Source of the DNA: Bostrychus sinensis
Taxonomy: Eukaryota > Chordata > Actinopteri > Gobiiformes > Eleotridae
Assembly: GCA_020698575.1 (NCBI GenBank)
Contig: CM036256.1
Coordinates: 13,717,908-13,781,907 of the forward strand
Length of the DNA stretch: 64,000 nucleotides
Direction: 5' to 3'
Below, in pieces: positions 50,178 to 62,467 of the stretch. The position numbers were made by a program, and so were the translations under genes. Numbering within the stretch: position 1 is the stretch's first letter; each line of letters begins with the position of its first letter. Under the pieces are notes generated by a model that saw nothing but the letters and a program-made list of their open reading frames with translations, made no database searches and was not told the DNA's origin.

Positions 50178-50901
50178 ACCGTATTTTCCGGACTATACGT
50201 CGCTCCGGAGTATAAGTCGCACTAGCCAAAAAATGCATAATGAAGAAGGAAAAAAACGTATATAAGTCGCACTGGACTATAAGTCGCATTTATTTGGGAA
50301 ATTTATTTTACAAAATCCGACACCAAGAACAGACATTTCATCTTGAAAGGCAAGTTATAGTAATAATAGAATAGAGAACAACAGACTGAATAGGTGTGCG
50401 GTATGCTAACGTAACACATTGATGGTTATTCAGCTACATGAAGCATAAACATTGAAGTGAATAGGTGTCTCGTATGCTAATGTAATATATTAACAGTTAT
50501 TCACATAACTATAGCATAAAGAACATAATATAACAAGTTCACCAAACTCACCATCTCACTTCTAATCACTAAATCCTTTAAATTCTTCATCCTCGGTGTC
50601 ACTTCTGAACAACTCCACCAACTCTGGAGGTAGACAAAGCGCCGTCAGACTCAGCATCAGTTCCATTTCCAATTATTTCAGTCTTTCTCAGTTGTATTCA
50701 TAGCCTAAGTTGTTACTGTTAATGTTTACATTTTAAATTGTCAGTGGTACAGGTGCAGCAGATGCTGGTACACAAGCCCAAAGTACCCACTAACGAACAC
50801 ATGAAATATTTTATTACTGTTCATAAGTCGCACCTGATTAAACGTCACACCCCTAGCCAGGCTATGAAAAAAAGTGCAACTTATAGTCCGGAAAATACGG
50901 T
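50178..50901. mobile_element. MITE-like transposon, 724 bp, with terminal inverted repeats
   Basis: The left end ACCGTATTTTCCGGACTATA is matched by the right end read inward, ACCGTATTTTCCGGACTATA, after which both continue agtcgcac-type words. Internal ataagtcgcac words are repeated several times. No transposase is present. Flanks share only attat, so the target duplication, and hence the superfamily, is uncertain. Confidence 0.85.
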
Positions 50902-52605
50902 ATTATGAACTTAGTGTTAAACATGTCACAATAAAACCAAACTCAAAACTGTCTCTAGTACAGTTAGAACAAGTACTACAATTAACACCCAGCAGTACTC
51001 TAATCTTTTGAGAGGTCTTGCAGAATTATAGTGGACTTGTAATTATCCAGCAGAATGGTCTCTTCCCTCCTCAGGACCTCACTTAGACGTCAAAAGCTGA
51101 GCTCATAACGGGGCCACTGTCTCCTCACAGACTGATGGAGCAGGATCTTGACACCTTTAACTTACTTGCAATAACCTGCCTTCACAAAATCATTTTCAAA
51201 AGAAGATATTTTCAAAGATTTCAATTGAATTCAGATCTTAACATGGCAGATGGTATGAGTCACACATCCCTGGCACTAAGTGGCAAAGCGTTTAAGGCAT
51301 TAATGGAGTTTGAGTGTGGATTATTAAGACTATATTATTACTTTTAAATAAACAACAATGTTCATATAGAGGGTTTTTCACACTAATGGTATGACTAACC
51401 TTAGCCCAAGCACAGCTTTCTCTGTATGTTGGAAAGGACTTCAAGTGCTCACAAAATACCCAAGATACTTAAAACTGAACTGATGAGGAGTTTTGATACA
51501 TATTTCAAATGTATATAATGTATTAGAGTGTGAGGGACAGGCTTATGCTCTCATGCTATTGAATGAGAAATTCAGAATAGGAAATTGCCCCTGTTCTAGA
51601 CTTAAAATAGGCATCTCAATATCATTTTGCAAATAAAATTCATTGGTGTCTTGTTAGTGCACAAGTACACAAAAGGTTCATAATATGTCTATTCTAGTTG
51701 TGACCTTCTGTATGTTATTTTATTGAATTGATAATTTTTTCTGTATTTATTTTGATTACACAAGTCTCCTGCATGTCCTCTTCATGCTGCTGTTCTATGT
51801 ACGTTTAAAGACATGCATGTGTAGGAGGAATGGTGAGAAAAATGACCAGTGAGTGTGAGAATGTATGGTCTCTAAGCATTAGCCCTGTGGTTCACCTACC
51901 ATTGTAGATGAGGGTGCACCCCGCCTCATGCACAGGCTCAATGAAACAGGCTAGCATTAGGAAAGTTTATAAAAAATGTAAATACTTCAGTCTTTGAATA
52001 TACTGCGGCTAACTTGCTCTAGTCACTCCTGAAAAGTTCAGCCATTTGTTCTGCTGTGACTGTTGAGCTGTGTTCACTAGCGCCCCCCAATGGTCAGTGC
52101 ATGTACTGCTACATTCATCCGTATCCGCAAGCTCTGGGAAAACAGACCAACGCACAGACAGAATGAACGCAGGAGAAGGACAAAACGCTCCCTCTGTATC
52201 TGATAAAATAAGTACAATTCAGGAAATAATGAAATTGTCCTTTTAGATTTATGCCAAAGAAATAATAAAGTGTGTGTTCAGCTAATGCTTTTGTTAAGAG
52301 TCCTTTGTAAACTCCAATTTTAATTGCATGGCTATTACCTTCCAAAGATCTCTAATTTGAGCACTAGCATAGGAGGAGTATGGGCTGACAAGCATTTGGT
52401 AAAAGAAATATCATTTGTTTATGAAGGTCACTAAAAATTACTCAGATTTTGTTGTCATTTCAGCCACAATTATTTTTAATTAGCATGAATCACAGCTTTG
52501 ACTGTGCTGAGAGAAAAAAGCATAATAATAAACAAAAAGCCTGCATCGAAAGATTTGACTTGAGTTTCACTAGCAAGGCCCACACTACAACAGCTTTAAA
52601 GATCT
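50902..52605. other. no gene seen
   Basis: Frames 51135-51347 and 52115-52345 have no domains. Unclassified DNA. Confidence 0.35.
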
Positions 52606-52609
52606 GAAA

Positions 52610-52880
52610 TATTTAATAGAGAATAAGATGAAGGGATGATAAGGAATGAGCAATGTAGGATGAAGGATGAGAATGAGAGATGAAAGATGAGGGTTAAAGG
52701 ACAAAGCAGGAGGAATGAGCAATGTAGGATGAGGAATGAGAAATGAGCAATATAGGAAAAAAGGATGAGAAATTAAATATGAAGGATGAGGAATGAGCGA
52801 TGTCAGATGTAGGATGAGAAATGAGGGACGTAGGATCAAGGATAAGGAATGGAGAATGTAGGATAAAAGATGAGGGATAT
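52610..52880 (+). repeat. GGATGAG/AATGAGCAATGTA minisatellite
   Basis: About 270 bp of irregular repeats built from ggatgag, gaatgag, caatgta and ggataa units; higher-order blocks aatgagcaatgtaggatga recur at 52645, 52714 and, more diverged, later. The periodic 135-codon minus-strand frame (52585-52992) is a by-product. Confidence 0.8.
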
Positions 52881-52989
52881 GACTCTGCATCAGAATCATC
52901 CTTGGTCCATTACTGACCTTTCTTGAAAATGTCATAACAAAACTAAACTCTATATGTTTTAAAGCCCTCTTAGTAAACAGGATTTTTTT

Positions 52990-53640
52990 CACACCTCACT
53001 GTATGTATACACAACAACCTATCTTTTTTCAAAAGCTTTAGAAAGAAATACAGACTTTGAACCATTTCTGAACAGGAGAGCTACATCTGGCCCTTTCCAA
53101 ACACTTCTATTTTCAGCAAAATAGAGCAAAGAATAACAGACAGGGCTATTTTGTGCTTTCAACTTGATCACAAATGGCTGCTGCTTCTTCACACCGACAA
53201 TAGATGAATAGGTGGTGATGCGGTCTATGTGTCTCCTGTTAAATCCAGTGTGTCTGAGCAGATTCAAATCAGGGCTATTTCGGCTAATCCCCCGACACTA
53301 ATTATCTAAACCCGACTCGAATTACAGCCCTCTTTAGACTGGCTTTCTATAATATGGAAAGACGTCCCAAGTTGATCTGCTCATCTCAGCTCTTTGTCAC
53401 TTTACAATGACTCTGAGCCAACGTTCATTTATTCTCCACAAAAATTGGTTGATGAGGTAGCTGTATTCATTTGGGTAATTTGTATGTAACATAGTGCACA
53501 ACATCCAATCAGCTAGACATAAAAGGAACACGACATAAAGCTCCACCAGACACAAGGCAATTTAATCTTTTCTGTCATGGTCAAACATAGCTACCTTATT
53601 TTAATTTGCTACCTAAAAATACTAATATACAGAGGGAAAT
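52990..53640. other. no gene seen
   Basis: AT-rich DNA with an undomained minus frame (53019-53267). Confidence 0.3.
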
Positions 53641-53654
53641 GGTAACAAGATACT

Positions 53655-53815
53655 TTTACTCAAGTAATTTAGTAGCAGTAGCAATAATTGTAGTTTTAGG
53701 ACTAATAGTAGAGCTAATATTTGTAGCAGTAGTGATTGTAGCAGTTAGCAGTGCATTAGATGTGCTAGTACTAGTAGTTGTAGAGGTAGCAACAGTATGT
53801 AAGTACTTTTTTAAA
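53655..53815 (-). repeat. AGT/TAG trinucleotide tract (reverse orientation of ACT field)
   Basis: tagtagcagtagcaataatt, agcagtagtgattgtagcag and ctagtactagtagttgtaga. The hydrophobic frame 53606-53821 (Val/Leu/Ala-rich) is produced by the repeat and is not a real membrane protein. Confidence 0.75.
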
Positions 53816-53995
53816 ATCTAACTTTACACTTAATACTTTTTTTTACTGTTGCTTATGCAGGTATTCATTTGGTTGAGTACTTTTACTACTTGGGTATTAT
53901 AATTTTTAAGTTATATTTACTTTTAATTGAGATTTACAGCTTTGTTTTAGTACTTCTTCCATCTCTGGTACCTCTCCAAAATTTAGAGCTTTAGC

Positions 53996-54035
53996 TTTTT
54001 TTTTCTTTTTTCTTCTTTCTTTTTTTTTCTTTCCC
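53996..54035 (+). repeat. polypyrimidine (T/C) tract
   Basis: tttttttttcttttttcttc followed by tttctttttttttctttccc. No other feature nearby. Confidence 0.7.
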
Positions 54036-55590
54036 TTTATTTTACCAGTGCATGTTGATGACCCTCACCCGTTCTCCTCCTTGACAAACACTAAAGAAAA
54101 ATATTCTATATTAATATGAATTTCAGTGCATTACAACATGACAGAAGAATTATTAATTTTTATCGAACCTAACAATGAGAATAATAGAAATGTGTAAATA
54201 ATTTTCTGAACAATTTGTAATGTATCGGCCAGTCTTCTATACATATACATGAACCTTACACATTATATTATATATTACTTTCACACAGGCAGGCTAACAG
54301 GTTGGTGAATAATGAGAGCTTTGAGCCAGTGATGGGATGTCAGATGTGATTTTGATGACAGCTAAACAAAAGTCGTTGTATACATCAAGCTCGTTGTTAT
54401 ACAGGCCTTTGTTTTGATGCTGACCAGAGTGCTGAGAGCAGTCACAGATGAAATGTTTTGTTGTTGCGAACGGCAAGATGAATCTAGTGGTTGCATCACA
54501 AAAGTCTTGTAGTAATTTCTAGTCCTTTCACAAACCAAAGCCAAAGAGGACTTTGTGACCCTTTCTATTAATTACTTTATACTGCCATAAAGAAACAGGC
54601 TGAGTGCAGAGCTGTTACATTGTTTTGAACATAAAAGAAATTTGCGTTTTACTTCTGTGAGCTTTTTATTGATGCCATTTTACTGCAAAATTAAAAAATA
54701 GCTGTGAGAGGTGGCGGTTTGTGAAATCGAGTATTCGGAAGTCTTAGGAACACAGCGATGGAGACTACAGGATTACTCAAACTGGTGTTACGGCCCGAGT
54801 GCCATCGTTTGTTTTTTTGTTGTTGTCTGAACTAACCCCTAGACCCACCTGGCACATAACACAGGTCTATCTCATTCAAAATTTAGCGAAGCATTGCCAA
54901 TATTTATGCACAGCTTAAACCTAAAAGAAAAAAAAAATCCCACATTAAGAGCTAGTAGTAGACATAAACACCAAATCTCCATGTATGACACAATGCTCGC
55001 CCTTTCAAAACATACCTCTGTTTTGTCCATTTTAAATCAGAAACAGACCTATGGGATTGTTGTAAAGGTCATCAACAACACACGAGCATAAACCACAGAG
55101 CTCTGTTCCAAGGCCCACATCATTATACAGCAGCCAGTACAGCATGTGCTGTATATTTATGTAGTATGCCGTATATGGGTTACATTTGATCCTTTACTGT
55201 GCAGTTGGGGAGAGAGATAGTGTTGTGGCATATGTCTACTTTGGCAGAAGGGGGTAATCAGTGAGGGGTAAGAGCCAGTCAGCAATCTGCCACACTGACT
55301 GGCATTATAATTATAGCTTTCACCAGTAGAAAGTAGCAAATGCATGCCCCAGTGAAAATATAATATGTGCAAAAGCAACGGGACTTTGTAAAAAATAAGG
55401 GCTTTCTTCAGCAACATGGATGATGCTTTAGGGACATATTTTAGAGTCACTTCAGAAACTATCTTCAAAATCCAGCCATTAATATTTCTGTTATCTTGAA
55501 AGACCTCTGGTTGAGACAAAGACCAGAATCTCATCATGCACTAACATTTGGGACTCCTTTCCTTCACAACAATTTTGACTAGACAATAAC
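54036..55590. other. no gene; one dispersed repeat
   Basis: The second copy of the repeat at 21.0 kb lies at 54574-54720. Other frames (55157-55537 minus) lack domains. Confidence 0.4.
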
Positions 55591-55593
55591 TAA

Positions 55594-56016
55594 TCAGCTG
55601 CTACCTTTCTTAGTGATGCATGCAGCAGATGTATTTTGTCTCCTGCTAACCATGTTCATATGTTCTGGTTGTGCTCTAAGTTAGGGTCATTTGGGTCATA
55701 TATTTTTGACACGCCGAGTATGGCTTATAATTGTACCCTTGGTCCCAGTCCTTTGTTTGCAATCTTCGGGATCCCCTCCTCTCCAGATCTTCCTGTAGTT
55801 AAAGCTTTGGCATTTATCACCCTACTGGCCCGAGAGTTAATTTTATTCAGTTGGAAACTTGCCCGTCCCCCTTCACATATTCGCTGGGTGCGCAAAGTGT
55901 TTCATAAGTTGAAACTTAAAAAGCTCAGATTTTCCCTTCAGGGCTCAGTGAAATCATTCCATACCACTTGGGATCTCTTTCTACTGTACATAGTCTCTTA
56001 CTCTACCTCATGACTT
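55594..56016 (+). pseudogene. L1-type LINE ORF2 C-terminal remnant
   Basis: The plus frame shows SPANHVHMFWLC, then ALAFITLLARELILFSWKLA, RPPSHIRWVRKVFHKLKL and RFSLQGSVKSF, ending at TGA 56011-56013. This is the C-terminal region of fish L1 ORF2 in the usual order, including the Cys/His part at the start. The endonuclease and RT domains are absent: a 5'-truncated copy, as usual for LINEs. Confidence 0.85.
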
Positions 56017-56149
56017 GGAGGATGACTAGAGAAGCCCCTTTTTTCTGTCTTTTCATGTCTGTGTTGGCTTTGATTGGGCCAGCCTTTGTGGTGCGACGTG
56101 GGTAGAACATTTACATAGGCCATTGCAAGAGCAGAAGAACCTACAAAAT

Positions 56150-57060
56150 GAAGCACCCATCTCACCCAGGACACAAACTCTTCACACCCCTCCCCTTCAG
56201 CATCAAACCCAGAGCAAAACAAAATGCACACAGTGAAAGGCATTCACTTTGTGTGCTGAATGACAGTGGACGGCAATCCTTATGTCTAAATCCGTTGGCT
56301 TTTATCAATGCTTTGTTTCCCTGATGGATTAAGTGGCCATTAAATTGCATTCGGAGGCAGTTTGTTGTATAACCAACCAACCACATGGATAACAAGCCTG
56401 CTTCACAGTGGACCGATAAAAAAAAAAAAAAGAACAGAAAAATGGGATGACTTGGCACTTCCTTTTTGAGATTGAGGTCAAGTCACTCCATGGCCAGACC
56501 ATGATGAATGGCTTATACTAGGAATCTCCTGGAGGGCACAGTGGGGCTTTTAGAGGTAAAATAAAATCCAACAGTAGAATAGGACCAAAACCACAAAATA
56601 AAACACCTGCGATACCTGAAGTGTTCTCAAGTACACCAATGATTGGGACAAAACTGTGGGCACGAAGACCACTTCTTTTTCCTTTATATCTCTAAGGCTG
56701 GCAGGTTAAAGTGTTTTTGATGCAGAGACCCTGAACAAGTAAGTGTACAGCCGTAACCCATTAGAGATTGTTGTGAGAAAGAAAAATAATTTGCACTAGC
56801 CCGCCCAGCCAGAGTCATTCACTTTCTTTAAAGCAAGCTTTATACAAGGGCTTGTTTCTCTTTTGGACTGTATCTTTTTTATCTCCACAAAAAGGTTGTT
56901 TTTACTGTTGGTTTGTTTGTTTTGTTGTATGGTTAAAGTATTGTGAGAAAGAGCAAAATATGTAAACTCTAGCTTCAAGGCTTTAGTAGAGGAACAAATC
57001 AATAATTTTTAATGTGAAGTATTGTGAGATAGATTGGATAAAAAAAAGCAGAAAGAACAT
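56150..57060. other. no gene seen
   Basis: Unclassified; (A)13 near 56419-56431. No recognisable exon. Confidence 0.3.
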
Positions 57061-57069
57061 AGAACTGTA

Positions 57070-57220
57070 ATGCTCCTGACCAGGCCAATCCAGACCTAAA
57101 ACCTGTTCCTCACCAAGCTAGTCCAGACCTTAATCCTGCTCCTGAACAGGCCAACCATGACCATAAACCTGCTCCTCCTTAGGCTAGTACAGATCTTATA
57201 CCTGCTCCTGACCAGGATAG
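57070..57220 (+). repeat. minisatellite, four units of about 36-40 bp
   Basis: Each unit follows the pattern ctgctcctgaccaggccaat, then ccagacctaaa with variations (caccaagctagt, gaacaggccaac, ccttaggctagt). It is short and diverged. Confidence 0.75.
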
Positions 57221-57229
57221 CTTTATTTT

Positions 57230-59400
57230 ACTGATTTATTACTCTTTGTTCATCCAAAAATATCTTGCAATTTCTTGTTTGAGACATCTCCAAGTGTACA
57301 ATCCATCTAAACCTCTACATTAAGTAAGACCCAGTTTGACCAGTTCACTTCATTGATCATGCATAACATTATGACCATCTGACCTCTATAAATGTCTTTT
57401 GATTGTTGTCCTCTTCCCAATCCATTAAATAACAATGTAGAACCCACTAAACACTCAAACACAAGCACAACACAAATATATTTTGAGAGCTGCCTTCAAA
57501 AATGAAAAGTAGCTGATGCTAAAAATTCACATCAGGCACTTGGCGACATCAAGCCAAGTCAAGTTGTTTGTCAAGCTCTTGAATGTGTTTATGCCTACCA
57601 CTGCATGTCGCCTCTCCTCTCACCAACCAATCTCCACTCCACCAGCACCAGTGCCATCAATAGTCTGCCACTCTGCCTCCCGTGCAACTTTTCTGCCTTG
57701 AGTCCAAACCACCGCACTCCAGCGCCTCATTTTTTATCCAACAACTTTCTCATTGTCTTTCTGCACACGCACTCCACCTCACGGTCCCTACAGTGCTCCA
57801 CTGTGTGTTTCTCTTTCTTTTATAAATGGACCCAAAGTTCAGGTAGTCAGATCTAAAACACTAATCAATAAACTCTGGTGTAGTGTTGACTCTGTGATGA
57901 TGGCACCGCACACAGTTACTGCTTCTTCCCACACAAAGGCTGCTAAAGTGTCGGGACGAGGACCATTGCTTTGAGTTTATCGTCAGCAGAATACTTATAA
58001 AAAAATGCAAGTGTATTTGAAGGGAACTGCTGTTCTATTACAGTGCAATTGAAATTAATTTCTCGCATGAAAATTGCGGGAGAGGAGAGTCCGCATAAAC
58101 AAGACATTATTAGGGTTATTACTGCAGCTCCAGGTATTTGTGGTATTGTAACAATCTTATAGACCGACTGTTCATAATATACAGAAGGACACCACTACAT
58201 AAGAGCTATGTCCCATTTAACAATGGTCACAAGAGGCATCACTCTAATCGTGTGCATTAGGAGGTGGAGGCAGTTGATAATTAAACTTTCGCAGTATAGG
58301 CCCTGGAGAGTACTGTAGGTGATGTGCAACACTGAGGAAGAAAAAGGACAGGGGAGGCAAAAGTCGCATATACTAAAAAAATAATCTTTATAGTAATGAA
58401 AATATTGATTTGCTACATAAAAATTGTGTATTTCTCGGTGGTCACAACCCAGTTTACTTTTTGTGTCGTAAAAATGGGGAAATGGAGAGGGTTTTTTCAG
58501 GAACGGCATCAAACATTTCAATACACATCAATCAAAATCACTGCATGATAGGAAGCAGATGAAAGAAGAATATTAGGTCAACATGTGCATTTTTATTTTA
58601 TTTTATTTGGTATGTAATTTTTTTCAATTAGGTCAAAATCTATTGTAATAGGGGAAAAAAGTCCATCATTTTGACTTTATTATTAAGAGAAGAGAGCGAG
58701 AGAGACCAGATTAGACCACTGAAATATATATTAATGGCAAAACTGTACAGCGAGCAGTGAAGCTGGATGCTTTATTGCTGTTTATATCAGGCCAAAACAG
58801 ACAACAATAAAAAACAAAAAACAAAGTGGAACGTGTAAAAATATTGGAAAGCAATGTCAGGCTTAATGAGGTAGATATCATTGTGGGACAGCTCAGAGCT
58901 AGAAGTGTAGGCTCCAAAGGGAAGTTTGCTGTCCTGCATTAGTATTAAGCAGTGGAGAACTGGTCCAGTTTTATTTGTTTCAATGAAATAAAAGCTATTA
59001 ACGTACTTCTGTAGCTGTTGGTGTGAGGTATGGGTTGAGATTGGCAACCTGGTAGAAAAAAAAGGGAAATATAGCTGAATATTAACTGGAATGTCACTCA
59101 TAATAAAGTCAACAGCCCTGTGAAGCTGGGTTCAAGCAGTGATTTGACCTGCTTTACTGGGTCTCCTCTGTCTTTGACCATTTACATTATAGGTAAAATA
59201 TTTCCACTCCCTCTTTTATGCAGATTAAACTGTTGCCAAGCACGTACCTGATCTTGCTACAGACTCTACTCACCCATAATTGGCCTGATGCCATTTTCCC
59301 TAAGCAGCTAAATCTACCGTTTCACTGTCGCTGTTTGCAGAGTGAGTTTGGAAATAAACCTTTGTCAATGTCAGAGGTACAAGATTTGAAGAATTTTTGA
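57230..59400. other. no gene seen
   Basis: Frames at 57516-57974, 58195-58521 and 58787-59101 have no recognised domain. The CT-rich stretch 57600-57800 gives long Ser/Pro frames by composition. Confidence 0.35.
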
Positions 59401-59404
59401 CCTT

Positions 59405-59650
59405 GGTGACAGAGTAGTACTACAAGTAATAGTAATAGTACTTGTTGTAGCATTAGTAGTAGTAACTGCAGTAGTACTAACAGGAGTGGGATTACTGGGA
59501 ATACTAACAGTGCTTTTACAACATACTGTGTTATAACTACTTCCTCCGCCTCTGGTCAAAGTATTTATGAGTTTAGCAAAGTGTAGTTACAGTTACAGTA
59601 CAGACTCTTGAAAGTACTACTACTACTTTTTCTACTGCCTCTAATACTAC
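59405..59650. repeat. AGT/ACT trinucleotide tracts in both orientations
   Basis: The tract runs tagtactacaagtaatagta, then gtagtagtaactgcagtagt, and turns to gtactactactactttttct at 59613-59632. Orientation switches within 200 bp. Confidence 0.7.
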
Positions 59651-59651
59651 C

Positions 59652-59940
59652 TGGGGTGGCAGTAGCTCAGTTGGTAGAGACGGTCCCTAACCCAAAGTTT
59701 GGTGGTTCATTGCCCAGCACGTCACACACCTTGCTTATATAAATGTGGCAGTGTTACTGTGTTTGGTGGTGGTTGGAGGGGCCACAGGTGCAGATCAGCA
59801 GCCATGCTTCTGTCAGTCTGCCCCAGGGCAGCTGTGGCTATAAGTAACTCACCACCACCGAGTGTGACTGAGGAGTGAATGAATAAATCACCAAATTGTA
59901 AAGCGAATTTAAGTTTGTAGAAAAGTGCTATATAAGACTA
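59652..59940 (+). repeat. tRNA-derived SINE inside the ACT tract
   Basis: The head ggggtggcagtagctcagtt, ggtagaga has an A box; a B-box-like ggtggttcattgcc follows. It ends gtagaaaagtgctatataag, the tail of the SINE at 20005-20238. ACT tracts flank it on both sides, so it inserted into one. Confidence 0.78.
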
Positions 59941-59944
59941 ATGT

Positions 59945-60290
59945 AGTATTAGTATTATTATTATTACCACTGCTGCTGCTACTACTAGAACTACTACTAC
60001 TACTACTTTTTCTACTGATACTGCTACTACTGCTACTACTACTCCCACTATTACTTTTATTGCAACTACTATTACTACTACACTGATCTGCTATTAAACC
60101 TTCTGGTTGTTATGTGAGAGTACTGCTACTTTACCAAGGTGAAAACATTTACTTACTGGTTTCCTCCTAACTCTAATGAAGTAATTCCACCACAAGGGAT
60201 CAAACAAGCGTATTAGTAGTAATAGCAGTAGTAATTGTTGTAGAAGTAGTAGTGGTAATAGTAATACTAGTAGGCAAGGCTTTCTGCATC
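59945..60290. repeat. ACT then AGT trinucleotide tracts
   Basis: 59950-60085 is ACT-oriented (accactgctgctgctactac); 60210-60275 is AGT-oriented (attagtagtaatagcagtag). They are about 120 bp apart and could pair as an inverted repeat. Confidence 0.7.
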
Positions 60291-60940
60291 TTTCTATAAA
60301 AGCCACGACAGTTTTTGTTGTACAGCCAATGATGCTGAGTCCAAGCATTTCATTTCAAACTGCTTACACCCCTGTGTTTTGCAGATTATTTGTGCCTATT
60401 TCACACCAACTCCAGCTAAATGCGAGCTGGAAGCAAATGAATGGATACTATGAATCATCAGAACAGTCAGAGGCAAGGCTGTAACAACAGAGATGCCATG
60501 CACCTAGCTCTGCAGCCGTTTTAAACACTTTAGCTACTGCTGAGAAAGGAGGACATTAGGAGAGAGACACTGGAGAGATTCTCACGCTCCTATAGAAAAC
60601 ACATTCTTAGTATTGTGAATGCTGTTTCATCAGGTTCTGAACAGGCTCATGCTTTAGCCTCGGGGTTCCCGATGGGACTTAGGAGACTCGAGGGGGTGCA
60701 GCGGGGGGCTTTGGTGTCACTGGCTTGAAGCAGAAGCAGATTTTTCTACATACATCCAGGGAGACCATCTGAAGAATGTAGTGGATACACTTGAAGCACT
60801 GCTGAAATTTTGCCAATAGAGGGTTGAGAGTCTGAAGGGCGTATGTGACATTTTGGGAGATATATTGTTCCTGTATGTCACATGAAACCACAATATCACA
60901 ATAGTATTATTAATAATTGTAGAGTTATTGGACCGAAGAT
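60291..60940. other. no gene seen
   Basis: The minus frame 60679-60891 has a Pro-rich end but no recognised domain. Confidence 0.3.
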
Positions 60941-60949
60941 ACTAACTTC

Positions 60950-61110
60950 ACTCACAAAAAGGACAAATGAGTTTCAGTAGATTCTTTACAGTTGTGAGTT
61001 ATAAGGGTTGTGTGGCTCAATGAAAGAGCATTTACCACTGAACTAGAAGACCTTCAAGTCTAAGTCTTGGTCTGGACACTTTACATTTACCATTGCGAGA
61101 TAGGTCAGAT
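60950..61110 (+). repeat. composite tRNA-like/RTE-like repeat
   Basis: agtagattctttacagttgt, gagttataagggttgtgtgg, ctcaatgaaagagcatttac, then aactagaagacc and accattgcgagataggtcag: the same order as the copies at 20.5, 22.4 and 63.6 kb. Confidence 0.55.
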
Positions 61111-61739
61111 AGTTTTTTTTATTTATTTTTTAAATTTTTTGCTAATTTGTGCCACTTTTTTTCTATGATACACCTTTCTTTGTCCACAGCCCGTCCTTAT
61201 TCTTATTAATGTGTAAACAGCTGTCATATAAATGCTCTGGCTGTATCTGTGAATATTTTAACTTTCAGAACTTAATTTTATTGGAAAAGTCTGTTTTTTT
61301 TGTTGTTTTTTTTTTGCTTCTGCTACAGTAGTAATGTCAGTGGAATCTCTCTTTCACCCTTTAGATACTACCCTTTTAATACAGAAATACACATAATTGT
61401 ACTAAGATTTACTGGCTAAACAGTATTTCCACTCTATATTACATTGGCTATGCAGTGCACTCTATTTGTATATCTGAGCTGTGAGCTGTCGACAGTGTGG
61501 AGGTCCTGTCACCTGTCCCTGTTTATCCAGCACGTGCAGATGTCAGAGCCTGGAGCTGCATTCACTATGAACAATTTACTGAGCCAACTGAGGGGCACAC
61601 ACACTGACTTGAGCCAGCTGGGCTATACTCACATAACTCCAAACTTTTATATGAGGTGCATGACAATGAATTTTAATATTGTGGAAATGTGAATGTATTT
61701 CAGTAACTCAGTTTAAAATAGAATTCATACATATGGTTC

Positions 61740-61890
61740 AATACAGAGTCAATACACACAGAGGGAAATATTTAATGAGGGCACTGAGCATAAAACCAAG
61801 CCAAATTAATATGGAAATCACAGCAAAGGAGGCAGTGGATTGGCTATGGTGACCCTGTAAGTGAAAAGCTGAAAGGAAAAATGATTTCAA
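61740..61890 (+). repeat. retroposon tail fragment
   Basis: aaaccaagccaaattaatat, ttggctatggtgaccctgta, agctgaaaggaaaa; third copy of the tail at 16.2 and 26.0 kb. Confidence 0.5.
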
Positions 61891-62460
61891 ATGCAAATAT
61901 TATAAATTCTGTACAGACACAGAACATGTATTTATTTTAATTGTGATTATAATGGCTTACAGGCAATTAAAAACAAAATACTGTATCTTATATAATAATC
62001 AATTGAAATAAACACATGCTTTAAATATTTCATTGAATGTGTGCACTGAATCTATACAGATCCTTCACTTTTTGACTAAAACAACTAATAGTGTCACGTT
62101 TCCACAATATTTTCATGCACCTTTGCTTTGTACTGCATAGATTATCAACAATTTGGTGTTACATTTTCCACGCAAGCAGGTGATTTTAAAATACCAGAGT
62201 TGCTATTACTTGGAGGACCATGTACTGAATATGTGCTGGGTTTTGGGCTCAGCTAATGCCAAGTTTATTTCAGGAACTTTCTATCCAGCCATGCAGCGCA
62301 AAACTGCAACACTTTAATTACAGACTACCTTGTCTGATAGCAGAGGTGTCTCCGAACAGGATTCATGATGTTTACTCGTGATCTGTGCACATATGTTTAA
62401 CTGAAAAAGAAATATGCTACAGAATGTCAAGTCTAATTCATCTCTTTGTGACTGAATAGA
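61891..62460. other. no gene seen
   Basis: AT-rich, unclassified. Confidence 0.3.
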
Positions 62461-62467
62461 AATGAAT

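Noticed and set aside
52585..52992. 135-codon minus-strand frame with repeated Ser-Leu-Ile-Pro-His units
   Set aside because: Translation of the minisatellite; composition explains the lack of stops.
53606..53821. Frame coding for a very hydrophobic 71-residue peptide
   Set aside because: The hydrophobic residues are AGT/TAG repeat codons read as Val, Leu and Ala; no start context and no relatives recognised.
59652..59730. Possible true tRNA gene (agtagctcagttggtagag)
   Set aside because: Only the A box is good. The anticodon arm and acceptor pairing are lost, and a SINE tail follows.
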